The notes beneath the pieces were generated by a model, which saw only the letters and a program-made list of their open reading frames with translations, searched no databases and was not told the DNA's origin. A DNA stretch of 64,000 bases, taken from JBOGXA01 sp050694175 (GTDB taxonomy: Bacteria > Actinomycetota > CADDZG01 > WHSQ01). A program made the translations under genes and the position numbers. The stretch covers positions 62,001-126,000 of the forward strand of contig JBOGXA010000009.1 of NCBI GenBank assembly GCA_050694175.1, given 5' to 3'. Numbering within the stretch: position 1 is the first letter of the stretch; each line of letters begins with the position of its first letter. Shown in pieces: positions 56,188 through 64,000 of the stretch.

Positions 56188-59100
56188 TCAGTCGACGAGA
56201 AGAGCCAACTCCGCCCGCAATGTTGCAATCGCCGTTTCGTACTCTTCCTTCATCGCGTTAACGAGCGGGGCCAGCTCCTCGATGCTGCCCGTGGCCGCAA
56301 TGCGCTGCGCCGAGTCACACATCATCGCCAGAGTCTCGGCCCCGAGTGTTCCTGCCGCCGACTTGAGAGTGTGGGCAGCGTCGCCTGCACCCGCCAGATC
56401 GCGACGCGCAATCGAGTCTTGCAGAACCCGAATCTTGTCGTCCGCGTCACCCAGGAACTCACGTACCAGCTCCCCGGGCTCGTTCTCCAATTCCATTAGG
56501 CTGCTCAACTTCGCCATGTTGAGTGAAGATGGGAAGTCCTGGCCTCTTCCGGCCGGAGAATCATCATTGGTGTCTTCGCTCTCGACCCACCGATCCAGGA
56601 CCGCAGCAAGTTCCTCGAGCTTCACCGGCTTGGCCATGTAGTCGTTCATCCCTGCCGCCAGGCATCGTTCCCTGTCTCCCTCCATTGCGCCTGCCGTCAT
56701 GGCGATGATAGGAACGCTGCCTTTGGGGGATTCCAACGCACGTATCCTCCTCGACGCCTCGAACCCGTCCATCTCGGGCATCTGACAATCCATGAGCACA
56801 GCTGCATAGGAGATGCGTGCAACGGCATCAACGGCCTCAACCCCATCGGAGACGAGGTCGACTCGGTACTCGAGCTTCTCCAACATGCGACGGGCGACCT
56901 TCTGATTGACTGCGTTGTCCTCGGCGACCAGGATGTGGGCTCGCGTTTGGGCCTTCATGTCGGCAAGTGTGTGCCGGGTAATGAGGGAACTCCAACCGCC
57001 ACCGCGTTCCATGCCCGCAACCGTTGCGAGACAATCGTACAGCGACGAAGGGCGCACCGGCTTGGTGAGATACGCCTCGATCCCGGCCTCTTGCGCTTTA
57101 CGCGCATCGCCACGATTTCCGGCGGAAGTCAGGAGGAGCAGTCGTACGCCGCCGATCGTCGCGTCGTCGCGAATCGCCCTTGCGAGCTGGAGCCCGTCCA
57201 TATCGGGCATGTGAAAGTCGAGTATGGCAACGTCGAATGTTCGGCCCTTCCCGGCAGCTTCTCTCAGCAACTCGAGCGCCTCCGGTCCGCTGCCGGCCGT
57301 GACCGGGGTCATCTCCCACGCCTTGAGGTTCTCGGTCAAGATGGCGCGATTCGTTGCGTTGTCGTCCACGACAAGGGCTCGCAGGCCGTGAAGGGTCGCT
57401 CGTTTTCTGAACGGTTGCAGGTACTCGACCGAGCCGTGTCTGAGCCGCACCGTGAACCAGAACGTGCTCCCGGCACCCGGCTCGCTTTCGACCCCGATGT
57501 CACCCCCCATCATCTCGGTGAGCTGCTTTGAAATAGCAAGACCGAGTCCAGTTCCACCGTAGCGTCGGGTGCTGGAAGCATCCGCCTGCGTGAAGCTCGA
57601 GAAGATGTGGTCCTTTCGATCGGCCGAGAGACCGATGCCGGTGTCGATTACCTCCAAGCGCACCACGAGCTCATTTTTCGACTCGTCCACCACGTCCGCG
57701 CAAACGACGACTTCACCGGCTTCTGTGAACTTGATCGCGTTGCTGACGAGGTTCACCAACACCTGACGTATGCGACCCGGGTCGCCGCAGACAACTGCCG
57801 GGACGGTCGGCTTGACGAGCACGGCCAGTTCCAGCGCTTTCACCTGCGCTTGCTCGGCCAGCAAATCGCCAACCTCTTCGATGACGGTGCGGAGATCGAA
57901 GTCGATGGCCTCGAGTTGCATCTTGCCTGCTTCAATCTTCGAATAGTCCAAGATGTCGTTGATGAGGGTTAGGAGAGCGTCGCCGGACGAGCGTACGGTT
58001 TCGGCGTAATCCCGCTGCTCGTCGGTCAGCTCTGTGCGGAGCAGGAGGCCGGTCATCCCAATCACCGCATTCATCGGAGTCCTTATTTCGTGGCTCATGT
58101 TCGCCAGGAACTCAGACTTGTGGCGCGACGCTTCCAGGGCTTCTTCGTGAGCCCTGGCGATCTCTTGCTCGATCCTCTTTCGCTCGCTGATATCCGCCAC
58201 AAAGGCGTTGAAGGTCCATCGATCATCCGTCTTCACCGGCCACGCGACCAGCTCGACTGGGATGCGGTTGCCGTCTCGGTGGAGAGCCTCGATCTCAACG
58301 CGCTGGCCGAGTAAGGGTCCTTCGCCGGTCTCCAGGAAACGGGTGATCCCATGTGTATGGGCCTCCCTCGATTCGGGAGGGACTATCACGTCGGCGACCG
58401 TGCGCCCCAGAACCTCGTCTCGACTCCAGCCGAACATAGTGTGCGCCTTGTCGTTCCATCCGGTTATGACCCCTCGCTCATCGATAGATACAAAGGCCTC
58501 CGTAGCCGCCTCGATGATCGATCGGATCCTGGTTTCGCTCTCCTTCAACTCTTTCTCCGCGCGGGCTCGCTGTCTTAGCGCAATCACAAGAACGGTCAGC
58601 ACCGCTCCCACTATCAGGACGAGCACGGTTGAGATGATCAGTACGGTGGACCGAAGCGTCGCGGCCCCTCGGAGAGCCTGATCCAGCGGGATCCCAACGC
58701 TCACCGTCCATCCGAGCGAAGGCACGGGAGCAAACGCGTGGATGCGCCGTCCACCTGAGGACTCCACCTCCACGATCCCGGACCTCCCCCTGAGCGCCTC
58801 CTGGACGTCCGGCTCGGATCGGAGGGATACAAGTGCCGACGGCGCCGCGCCCGGCCCGGCGACGATGGTCCCCCGCTGGTCCGTGACCGTCAACGCAACG
58901 CCCTGCGACCTCGCGAATTCCTTAGCCAAGCCCTGGATGGCCTCGATATCGTAGGCCGCGACGACTATTCCGATCAGTTCTCTACCGGACCCCCCTCCGG
59001 TCACAGCTTCGATCGGTGCCGCCGCGGCGACGACCCGTGGGTGTCCCCTTAGCGCCGACTCGTAGGCATCTGAGATGTAGGCGGTACCTGATTCGGTTAC

Positions 59101-59565
59101 ACCTCTGTACCAGTCGCGAAAGCTAAAGTCGTCGCCGACGATCTCGGGGGTGGCCGGGCGGATGTCGATGAGCCTACCAGTGGGGTCGGCGACAAACGCG
59201 CTCCGAATCCCCTCACGATCCAACAGCTCTTGGAGCTGACTGACCAGGGCTCGCCTGTCACCCTTTTGCATGGCCTCGATCATGAAAGGTCGGTCGGCGT
59301 ACGAGTCGACGAGCTGGGCGAGGCCCTCCATCTCCTGGGCGACGAGGAGCGCGCTCACCGACGACGTGTTGCGGATCCCATCTTGGGCTTGACGCCGGAC
59401 TGCCTCGGTCGCGAGATGGATGCTCGAATACGCCATCAGCAGCACCGGCACCAGGCTGATTAAGGCGAACACGATCATGATGCGACCTGACGGAAGTGCA
59501 CTCAGACGATCGATCAGTGTCGTTTCCGAGAGACTTGACCGGGTGCCCCGGCGTTTCAACCTCAT
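56188..59565 (-). CDS. Hybrid sensor histidine kinase with two receivers and HPt
   Basis: A 1,125-residue kinase. Two helices flank a dCache-like sensor (about 50-315). Next come a PAS domain (about 340-465), H-box SHEIRTPMNAVIGM, N-box NLVSNAIKFTE, G boxes (DTGIGLS, GTGLGLAIS), receiver 1 with Asp in VAILDFHMPDMDG, receiver 2 with Asp in AVLMDCQMPEMDGF, and a C-terminal HPt with His in DAAHTLKSAAGTLGAE. This allows an internal phosphorelay. It starts 16 bases after the HD-GYP regulator stop on the same strand, so it probably controls c-di-GMP breakdown through that protein. Confidence 0.93.
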   Translation of the reverse strand: MRLKRRGTRSSLSETTLIDRLSALPSGRIMIVFALISLVPVLLMAYSSIHLATEAVRRQAQDGIRNTSSVSALLVAQEMEGLAQLVDSYADRPFMIEAMQKGDRRALVSQLQELLDREGIRSAFVADPTGRLIDIRPATPEIVGDDFSFRDWYRGVTESGTAYISDAYESALRGHPRVVAAAAPIEAVTGGGSGRELIGIVVAAYDIEAIQGLAKEFARSQGVALTVTDQRGTIVAGPGAAPSALVSLRSEPDVQEALRGRSGIVEVESSGGRRIHAFAPVPSLGWTVSVGIPLDQALRGAATLRSTVLIISTVLVLIVGAVLTVLVIALRQRARAEKELKESETRIRSIIEAATEAFVSIDERGVITGWNDKAHTMFGWSRDEVLGRTVADVIVPPESREAHTHGITRFLETGEGPLLGQRVEIEALHRDGNRIPVELVAWPVKTDDRWTFNAFVADISERKRIEQEIARAHEEALEASRHKSEFLANMSHEIRTPMNAVIGMTGLLLRTELTDEQRDYAETVRSSGDALLTLINDILDYSKIEAGKMQLEAIDFDLRTVIEEVGDLLAEQAQVKALELAVLVKPTVPAVVCGDPGRIRQVLVNLVSNAIKFTEAGEVVVCADVVDESKNELVVRLEVIDTGIGLSADRKDHIFSSFTQADASSTRRYGGTGLGLAISKQLTEMMGGDIGVESEPGAGSTFWFTVRLRHGSVEYLQPFRKRATLHGLRALVVDDNATNRAILTENLKAWEMTPVTAGSGPEALELLREAAGKGRTFDVAILDFHMPDMDGLQLARAIRDDATIGGVRLLLLTSAGNRGDARKAQEAGIEAYLTKPVRPSSLYDCLATVAGMERGGGWSSLITRHTLADMKAQTRAHILVAEDNAVNQKVARRMLEKLEYRVDLVSDGVEAVDAVARISYAAVLMDCQMPEMDGFEASRRIRALESPKGSVPIIAMTAGAMEGDRERCLAAGMNDYMAKPVKLEELAAVLDRWVESEDTNDDSPAGRGQDFPSSLNMAKLSSLMELENEPGELVREFLGDADDKIRVLQDSIARRDLAGAGDAAHTLKSAAGTLGAETLAMMCDSAQRIAATGSIEELAPLVNAMKEEYETAIATLRAELALLVD

Positions 59566-59581
59566 GACGCGTCACTCATGT

Positions 59582-60646
59582 CTAAGGGGCAGCGATCTCG
59601 TATTCGAACGCGTCTCGGGCGAGGTCCTGCACGCTTAGGAAGGCGGCCACAACCTCCGGGTCGAATTGCGTGCCGCTTTGCGATTGGATTTCACGGAGAG
59701 CGTCGTCGACGCTCCATGCCTTTTTGTAGGGCCTCTCATGGGTAAGGGCATCGAACACATCCACGATTGCGACAATGCGTCCCGACAGAGGGATTGCATC
59801 CCGCTCGAGGCCGGACGGGTAACCACATCCGTCCCACCTTTCGTGGTGGGAACGGGCGATCACTTCCGCGAGCTGAAGGACCTCGAATCTGCTTCCAGAC
59901 AGAATGTTTGCTCCGATGGACGCGTGACCCTTGACGATCTCGAACTCCCGAACGGTGAGCCTTCCGGGCTTCAGAAGCACCTGATCGGGTACCCCGATCT
60001 TCCCGACGTCGTGGAGGGGAGCGGCCCGCCGCATCAATTCCACAGTTCGCTTCCCCAACGCGAGATTCTCGGCTACCAACGCGGCCGCAACGCCGACGCG
60101 TTGGGTGTGCTTGCCCGTGTCATCGTCTCGGTATTCCGCGGCTCGAGCCAGACAATCAAGCGCTTCTAGCTGCGCGTCCTCGAGTTCCCGGGTGCGCTCC
60201 CGTACTTTGCGTTCGAGTGTGTCGTTTTGCCTCAACAAACGGCCGTGGAGCGTTCTGGCTTCGATCAGATTCTTTATCCTCAGCGTCGCCTCGGTGGGAT
60301 CAATCGGCTTCACCAGGAAATCCTTTGCTCCGAGCGACAGAGCTCTGTTGCGAAGCTCGGGAGTGTCGTCGGCGGTGAGAACGATGACCGGCAGGTAGCT
60401 TCGAGGGCCGATCAGTGGTTGCAACTCGGTCAGCAGCTCAAGTCCATCGAGATGCGGCATGTGCAGATCCAGCATCACCAAATCCGGAGCCGACTGGATG
60501 AAAAGCTGCACTGCCTCGCGAGAATCCGTCGTCGACACGATGTCGCGGTACCCGGCGCGACCCAGTATGCGCTCGATTAACAGGACGGTGGACTTCCTGT
60601 CGTCGACAATCATTATGCGGGCGTCGTGGTTTTCCCTGTGCTCCAT
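59582..60646 (-). CDS. HD-GYP response regulator (c-di-GMP phosphodiesterase)
   Basis: A 354-residue protein with receiver domain (phospho-acceptor Asp in LVMLDLHMPHLDG), a coiled linker, and an HD-GYP domain containing APLHDVGKIGVPD (HD pair), HASIGANIL, and HHERWDGCGYPSGL (GYP). This group hydrolyses c-di-GMP to pGpG or GMP. The ATG at 60646 (MEHRENHDARIMIVDD) has GGGAGA upstream and is chosen over the long frame from 61057, which runs antisense to the MarR gene. It is co-oriented with the hybrid kinase, giving a two-gene signalling operon. Confidence 0.93.
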   Translation of the reverse strand: MEHRENHDARIMIVDDRKSTVLLIERILGRAGYRDIVSTTDSREAVQLFIQSAPDLVMLDLHMPHLDGLELLTELQPLIGPRSYLPVIVLTADDTPELRNRALSLGAKDFLVKPIDPTEATLRIKNLIEARTLHGRLLRQNDTLERKVRERTRELEDAQLEALDCLARAAEYRDDDTGKHTQRVGVAAALVAENLALGKRTVELMRRAAPLHDVGKIGVPDQVLLKPGRLTVREFEIVKGHASIGANILSGSRFEVLQLAEVIARSHHERWDGCGYPSGLERDAIPLSGRIVAIVDVFDALTHERPYKKAWSVDDALREIQSQSGTQFDPEVVAAFLSVQDLARDAFEYEIAAP

Positions 60647-60837
60647 CCTGCGTCTCCCGAGAGCCGGGCTCAGCCTCCCGTCCGGTTGCAAGGGCCGGCC
60701 GCAATGAAGTTCCTTAAGTTCTTCTACGTAGAGATTGTCGGCTCGGAAAGGAGGAAGTCTTAGCAAAGCAAGCTGGGATCTATCCGGAGCTTGTTCTGGG
60801 CTTTCTCGCGCGCCGGTCGGTGGCACTTGCCAGACTC

Positions 60838-60852
60838 CTGTCAATATGACAG
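60838..60852. promoter_or_regulatory. MarR-type palindromic operator
   Basis: CTGTCA and TGACAG flank a 3-base centre ATA, a perfect palindrome in its arms, ending 11 bases before the MarR start codon. The position suggests autoregulation by blocking the promoter. It could also affect the divergent HD-GYP gene. Confidence 0.6.
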
Positions 60853-60863
60853 AGTACTGACGT

Positions 60864-61355
60864 ATGCCGGCAACCCGAGCAAGAGATGCCCTTACCAAGC
60901 TCATCCTCGAGGTCTTCCGCCTCAACGGGGACCTTCTTGCGGCCGGCGATGACTTGCTTCGGGATCTAGGACAGAGCTCTTCCCGATGGCAGGTGCTTGG
61001 CGCCATCGCCGAGAGGGAGGACACGGTGTCGGGCATCGCCCGAGTCATGGGACTCACTCGCCAAAGCGTTCAACGAACCGCGGACATTCTGGCAGCGGGC
61101 GGCCTCGTCGAGTACGTCGACAACCCGGCGCATCGTAGAGCCAAACTCATCCGCCTTACCAATCGCGGCCGGGAGTTGCTCGATCAGATCGACCCGCGCC
61201 AGGCGAAGTGGGCGGACGCACTGATCAAGGAGCTTCGCCTCGATGTCGCCGAAATCGAGCAATCGCTGGAGCTCCTATTGCGCCTGCGATCACTGCTCGA
61301 AGGTCAGACCACACCTGAGTCGCATGAAGCGCGACGTGAGAGGAGGAGGAGATGA
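60864..61355 (+). CDS. MarR-family transcriptional regulator
   Basis: A 163-residue regulator with the MarR winged helix: SSRWQVLGAIAEREDTVSGIARVMGLTRQSVQRTADILA, then GLVEYVDNPAHRRAKLIRLTNRGRELLD (the wing with DxRxK pattern). Ligands are not visible. The ATG at 60864 follows a palindromic operator, and the stop overlaps the next gene by four bases (ATGA), so it should regulate a two-gene operon and itself. Confidence 0.9.
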   Translation: MPATRARDALTKLILEVFRLNGDLLAAGDDLLRDLGQSSSRWQVLGAIAEREDTVSGIARVMGLTRQSVQRTADILAAGGLVEYVDNPAHRRAKLIRLTNRGRELLDQIDPRQAKWADALIKELRLDVAEIEQSLELLLRLRSLLEGQTTPESHEARRERRRR

Positions 61356-61792
61356 ACGGATGGGCAGTGGCTGCCATCGCAGCAGCGGCCGCGTTCACGA
61401 GCGGAGTGGTCTTCTTCGCGGCTACCAGGATCCCTAGGTGGCGACGAATGGAAGCGTCTCCATTCCTTTCTGACTTCGCGAAGACGATCGCGGTGGCGGA
61501 CAAGGTTCAGCCGGCCTTGCTGCTGATCGCTATCGGGTCGACTGTGATGCTGATCGCGTCGAGCAACGGGGTAGGAGAACAACTCGCGCTCGGGGCTTTG
61601 GTCGGGTTCGTCCTCACCATGTTGGGGTCGGTCCTGTTCCTTGTGCCGCTTCAGCGCCGGATGATTCACCGCGGCCCGGAAGCGATGGGGCTCTCGACTA
61701 TGCGATCCGTTTGGCTGAGAGGCCATCTTGCCCGGACGGCATTGTCCGCGGTCTCTCTTGCAATGCTCATCGCCGGCGTAGGGCTCTCGTAA
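61352..61792 (+). CDS. DUF1772-like (anthrone oxygenase-type) membrane protein
   Basis: A 146-residue protein with four hydrophobic helices. Its shape resembles DUF1772/anthrone oxygenase-like proteins, with a conserved W followed by R in the last part (WLRGHLARTALSAVSLAML). Function is unknown. It is translationally coupled to the MarR gene, so expression is probably induced by an aromatic or other small compound sensed by MarR (inference). Confidence 0.7.
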   Translation: MNGWAVAAIAAAAAFTSGVVFFAATRIPRWRRMEASPFLSDFAKTIAVADKVQPALLLIAIGSTVMLIASSNGVGEQLALGALVGFVLTMLGSVLFLVPLQRRMIHRGPEAMGLSTMRSVWLRGHLARTALSAVSLAMLIAGVGLS

Positions 61793-61858
61793 TCGGAGGC
61801 CTCGGCCGCCTGGATGGAATTGGAGAGCGAGGGATTGGGGCGGGGTGGGCATCGCGAT

Positions 61859-62350
61859 TCAGCCCTGGCTGGTGCTGCCCGCCGCCTTCTCTAGAACTCC
61901 TATGTCGATCTTGCTCATCTGCAGCATCGCATTCATAACGCGATTCGCCCGGTCGGCATCCTCGTCTTGCAGCATCTCATCCAGAACAGTGGGAACGACC
62001 TGCCACGACACACCAAACCTGTCTTTTAGCCAGCCACATGGTCCTTTTTCCCCGCCCGCGGAGAGCTTGTCCCACAACTCATCCACTTCTTCCTGCGTCT
62101 CACAGTTGACCAACAAGGAGATTGCCTCGTTGAATTTGAACTCAGGGCCACCGTTGATCGCAGTGAATTCCTGCCCCTCGAGTTGGAACGTCACGGTCAT
62201 CACCATTCCCGCGGGCCGTGGCCCTGCTTCTCCATAGCGCATGACCCTTGCGACCCGTGAATCCTCGAAGATGGAGGTATAGAAATTGGCTGCCTCTTCG
62301 GCCTCCGTTTCGAACCAGAGGTTCGGTGTGATCTTCTGAATCTTCGCCAT
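61859..62350 (-). CDS. PhnB-like VOC family protein
   Basis: A 163-residue protein of the PhnB/3-demethylubiquinone-methyltransferase-like VOC type, with KITPNLWFETEAEEAANFY, VFQLEGQEFTAINGGPEF and the C-terminal VLEEMLQ-type helix. Reaction is unknown, and the original methyltransferase annotation of this family is generally doubtful. The ATG at 62350 has GAGAGGTGA upstream. The longer frame to 62422 adds an Arg-rich leader without family match. Confidence 0.87.
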   Translation of the reverse strand: MAKIQKITPNLWFETEAEEAANFYTSIFEDSRVARVMRYGEAGPRPAGMVMTVTFQLEGQEFTAINGGPEFKFNEAISLLVNCETQEEVDELWDKLSAGGEKGPCGWLKDRFGVSWQVVPTVLDEMLQDEDADRANRVMNAMLQMSKIDIGVLEKAAGSTSQG

Positions 62351-62561
62351 CGCGCTCACCTCTCGTGGCCGGGTTCGCGGTCGAAGATTAGACCGGGCGG
62401 TAAGGGAAAACTCATCGGTCACGGCTTCGGCGGCGCGGCCCGCCAGTGTTCGGATTCTCCAGCGACCTGCCGGATGGCACGTCTATCGAGGGCCGGCGCA
62501 CCGACATTGCCTCGAGTTCGGAACGTGAATTCCCTCGACCGGTCGGAATCGAGCCCCTTGC

Positions 62562-63218
62562 TCAGCGATCCTCGAGCTTCTTGCGTCGTTCGATCTCGGC
62601 ATCAGTGGGCTCGTCCAAAGCGAATGATCCGGTCACGATCTCGCCTGCTCGATCGTATGTCGCAATCACGACTCCTGTGGTGGAAGTCTTGATGTCAAGG
62701 AGCCTCAGTCCGGCGGGAATCGTGCCATCTGAGAAGAGGCGCTTCCCCGGCCCCACGACGACAGGAAAAATCCACAGCCGGTACTCGTCTATGAGGTTGT
62801 GCCTCAATAGCGTTTGGATGAGCTGCCCGCTGCCATGGACCTGGAGCTCGACCCCATCTTGCTGCTTGATCTTGGCAAGCTCTTCGCTCACATCGCCTTT
62901 GATCAGGACCGACTTGTCCCAATCGAGGGACTCGAGAGTCGTCGACGCGACGAACTTCGTGGCACGATTCATTGCGTCGGCGACGGGATCGGTGACGAAT
63001 GGCCAGTGCGCGGCGAAGATCTCGTACGTCTTTCGTCCGAGCACGAGGTCATGCGGAGTATCCAACGCCTCACCCATGATCTGCCCCATGAGGTCGTCCC
63101 AGTAGTTCACCGACCACCCTCCGTGGGCGAAACCGCCGCTGGGGTCCTCTTCAGGTCCACCTGGGGCCTGCATGACTCCGTCGAGTGTTACGAAGGTGCT
63201 GACCACTAGCTTCCTCAC
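62562..63218 (-). CDS. Dihydrofolate reductase-like (RibD C-terminal) family protein
   Basis: A 218-residue protein of the DHFR/RibD_C fold: VRKLVVSTFVTLDGVMQAPG, then DLVLGRKTYEIFAAHWPFV and VHGSGQLIQTLLRHNLIDEYRLWIFPVVVGPGKRLF, split over the core. This is the large YyaP/YwjB-like group of uncharacterised reductases. The GTG at 63218 follows AAAGGAGG and is better than the frame opening at 63257. Confidence 0.88.
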   Translation of the reverse strand: MRKLVVSTFVTLDGVMQAPGGPEEDPSGGFAHGGWSVNYWDDLMGQIMGEALDTPHDLVLGRKTYEIFAAHWPFVTDPVADAMNRATKFVASTTLESLDWDKSVLIKGDVSEELAKIKQQDGVELQVHGSGQLIQTLLRHNLIDEYRLWIFPVVVGPGKRLFSDGTIPAGLRLLDIKTSTTGVVIATYDRAGEIVTGSFALDEPTDAEIERRKKLEDR

Positions 63219-63332
63219 CGCGATGTCCTCCTTTCGAGTAGCAATGCCAACTACCACCGCAGAACAACCGCGGTTGCTTGCGGTTCACATACTGAGACCA
63301 CCTGGAGGGGCAAAAGTCATCGCTGCCTACGA

Positions 63333-63677
63333 TTAACCATTGGCTCGAGTCTTCTGGGTCCAGATGCCAACTACGACGGCGATGATGAGCACCTTCACAA
63401 GCCAGTCGCCGGCATGGACGGCGGCGAGCTTCCAGAGCACTTTCTCCCACATGATGGCGCCGGTCCAAAGGACGACGGGAAAGCCAATCCACACTGCGAA
63501 TCCCAGAGCCACTGCTCCGGTCCAATCCTCGATGTCGAGTTCCGCGGCGAGTCCGGCGAGCACCGAAGCGACAACAAGGCTTCTGACGATCTCGACGAGC
63601 AGCTTCCATACGGCCGGCCTTTGTGCTCCGGTTCCAGCCTCGGCGTAAGCAGGGCTCAGCGTCGCCAGCTGCTTGCC
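63333..63677 (-). CDS. DUF1761 membrane protein, C-terminal part (frameshifted)
   Basis: About 114 residues with three hydrophobic helices continuing the next entry: GKQLATLSPAYAEAG, LVEIVRSLVVASVLAGLAAEL, ALGFAVWIGFPVVLWTGAIM and VHAGDWLVKVLIIAVVVGIW. This is the DUF1761 pattern. It joins to the N-terminal part through one missing G at the GG at 63676-63677. Function is unknown. Confidence 0.7.
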   Translation of the reverse strand, partial: GKQLATLSPAYAEAGTGAQRPAVWKLLVEIVRSLVVASVLAGLAAELDIEDWTGAVALGFAVWIGFPVVLWTGAIMWEKVLWKLAAVHAGDWLVKVLIIAVVVGIWTQKTRANG

Positions 63678-63757
63678 GACGCGCTGTAGTACATCGAACT
63701 GAATACGAATGCCGCAACGGCCGCCGTAACGATGGCTATGTAATTCAGGTCGTTCAT
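63677..63757 (-). CDS. DUF1761 membrane protein, N-terminal part (frameshifted)
   Basis: 27 residues, MNDLNYIAIVTAAVAAFVF followed by SSMYYSAS, the first helix and WYSPLFG-like loop of DUF1761 (here MYYSAS). The ATG at 63757 has AAAGGAGGTCC immediately upstream, which marks it as the true start of the gene. Without the frameshift this frame would end at 63658. The longer ORF to 63821 in the other frame has no ribosome site. Confidence 0.7.
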
Positions 63758-63866
63758 CAGGACCTCCTTTGACTAACGGTGTCGTGCCCCTGCCCCTACG
63801 GTGCCGGCAGGAGGCCGGCACGCATTACTTAGGTCGGATAGCCCGACATCGGTAACGCAGACGGAG

Positions 63867-64000
63867 TCACTTTTCCAAGAAGGACCGGAGCTCGCCAAGG
63901 CGCTCCTTCCACAATGCCTTCGCCGTTTCGGCCTCATCAGCATCGGCCAGTCGTTCGTGCGCCAGCGCGACGGTCGACTTCGACGGGCCTTTGTCGATGA
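63867..64000 (-). CDS. C-terminal end of a SRPBCC/AHSA1-like protein (partial)
   Basis: The frame enters from the right edge and ends at 63867. The 43 visible residues include GPSKSTVALAHERLADADEA and KALWKERLGELRSFLEK. This resembles the C-terminus of small START/SRPBCC (Bet v1-like) or AHSA1 proteins in actinobacteria, in which a WxxRL helix closes the fold. The main part lies outside the window, so the assignment is tentative. Confidence 0.5.
   Translation of the reverse strand, partial: IDKGPSKSTVALAHERLADADEAETAKALWKERLGELRSFLEK

Noticed and set aside
1..64000. tRNA, rRNA genes or CRISPR arrays
   Set aside because: I saw no T-arm consensus with a matching acceptor stem, no rRNA-like sequence and no regularly spaced repeats with unique spacers.

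Overview
The window is high-GC bacterial DNA with densely packed, often overlapping genes, frequent GTG and TTG starts, and almost no U-tract terminators. The gene content (GAF-ANTAR regulator, STAS protein, SigG-like ECF sigma factor, class III cyclase fused to an AAA-type ATPase, DM13, LURP-one and F420-type enzymes, Drr-type ABC exporter) points to an uncultured Actinomycetota lineage. I cannot place it more precisely. I saw no rRNA, tRNA or CRISPR array. Four genes are split by one-base indels at G/C runs. This looks more like consensus error in a draft assembly than decay.

Layout. 1-6135: end of a GDPD gene, an SCP2-like protein, a GAF-ANTAR regulator, a molybdate operon (modR-modA-modB-modC), a truncated AlkD-like gene and a VOC protein. 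6170-10442: an OmpR-type response regulator and histidine kinase, a membrane-anchored Asp-rich protein, a Ser/Thr kinase and a secreted Asp/Gly/Asn-repeat protein. 10518-13768: a MerR regulator divergent from an unrecognised membrane protein, followed by a DM13 protein. 14037-19964: a NarL-type two-component pair, a 58-residue ORF, a sugar-lactone oxidase with a PLP enzyme, and an M28 peptidase. 19936-24576: a KimA-like potassium transporter divergent from a short KdpD/KdpE pair. 24660-29792: MATE exporter, IS30 element and small metabolic or membrane genes. 30078-36744: a large secreted subtilase, a CsoR-type repressor, an esterase and a beta-propeller lipoprotein. 36846-48615: cyclase-ATPase, MFS exporter, aldo/keto reductase, a TolB-like protein, an unusual PLP enzyme, LURP-one, PPK2 with a UBP zinc finger, and a tyrosine phosphatase. 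48892-56116: STAS, ECF sigma factor, an IS110 element, an MFS exporter, and drrAB. 56188-64000: a hybrid kinase with an HD-GYP regulator, a MarR/DUF1772 pair and small enzymes.

The most interesting signal is a candidate local regulon. A six-base box of the TCTCAY type occurs in triplets at exact 11-bp spacing upstream of the Ser/Thr kinase (8780-8807), the Asp-rich repeat protein (9818-9845) and the 58-residue ORF (15990-16017). A pair lies on the other strand upstream of the sensor operon itself (8710-8726). The 11-bp phasing is what OmpR/PhoB-family regulators bind, so the regulator at 6170-6841 is the obvious candidate. Two products under these boxes are anchored or exported Asp-rich proteins that could bind divalent cations, and an 18-bp tandem repeat encodes the Asp-rich tail in one frame and start sites for the kinase in another. 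Other leads are a candidate bridge RNA next to the IS110 transposase and a large PLP enzyme with an extra helical N-terminal region.
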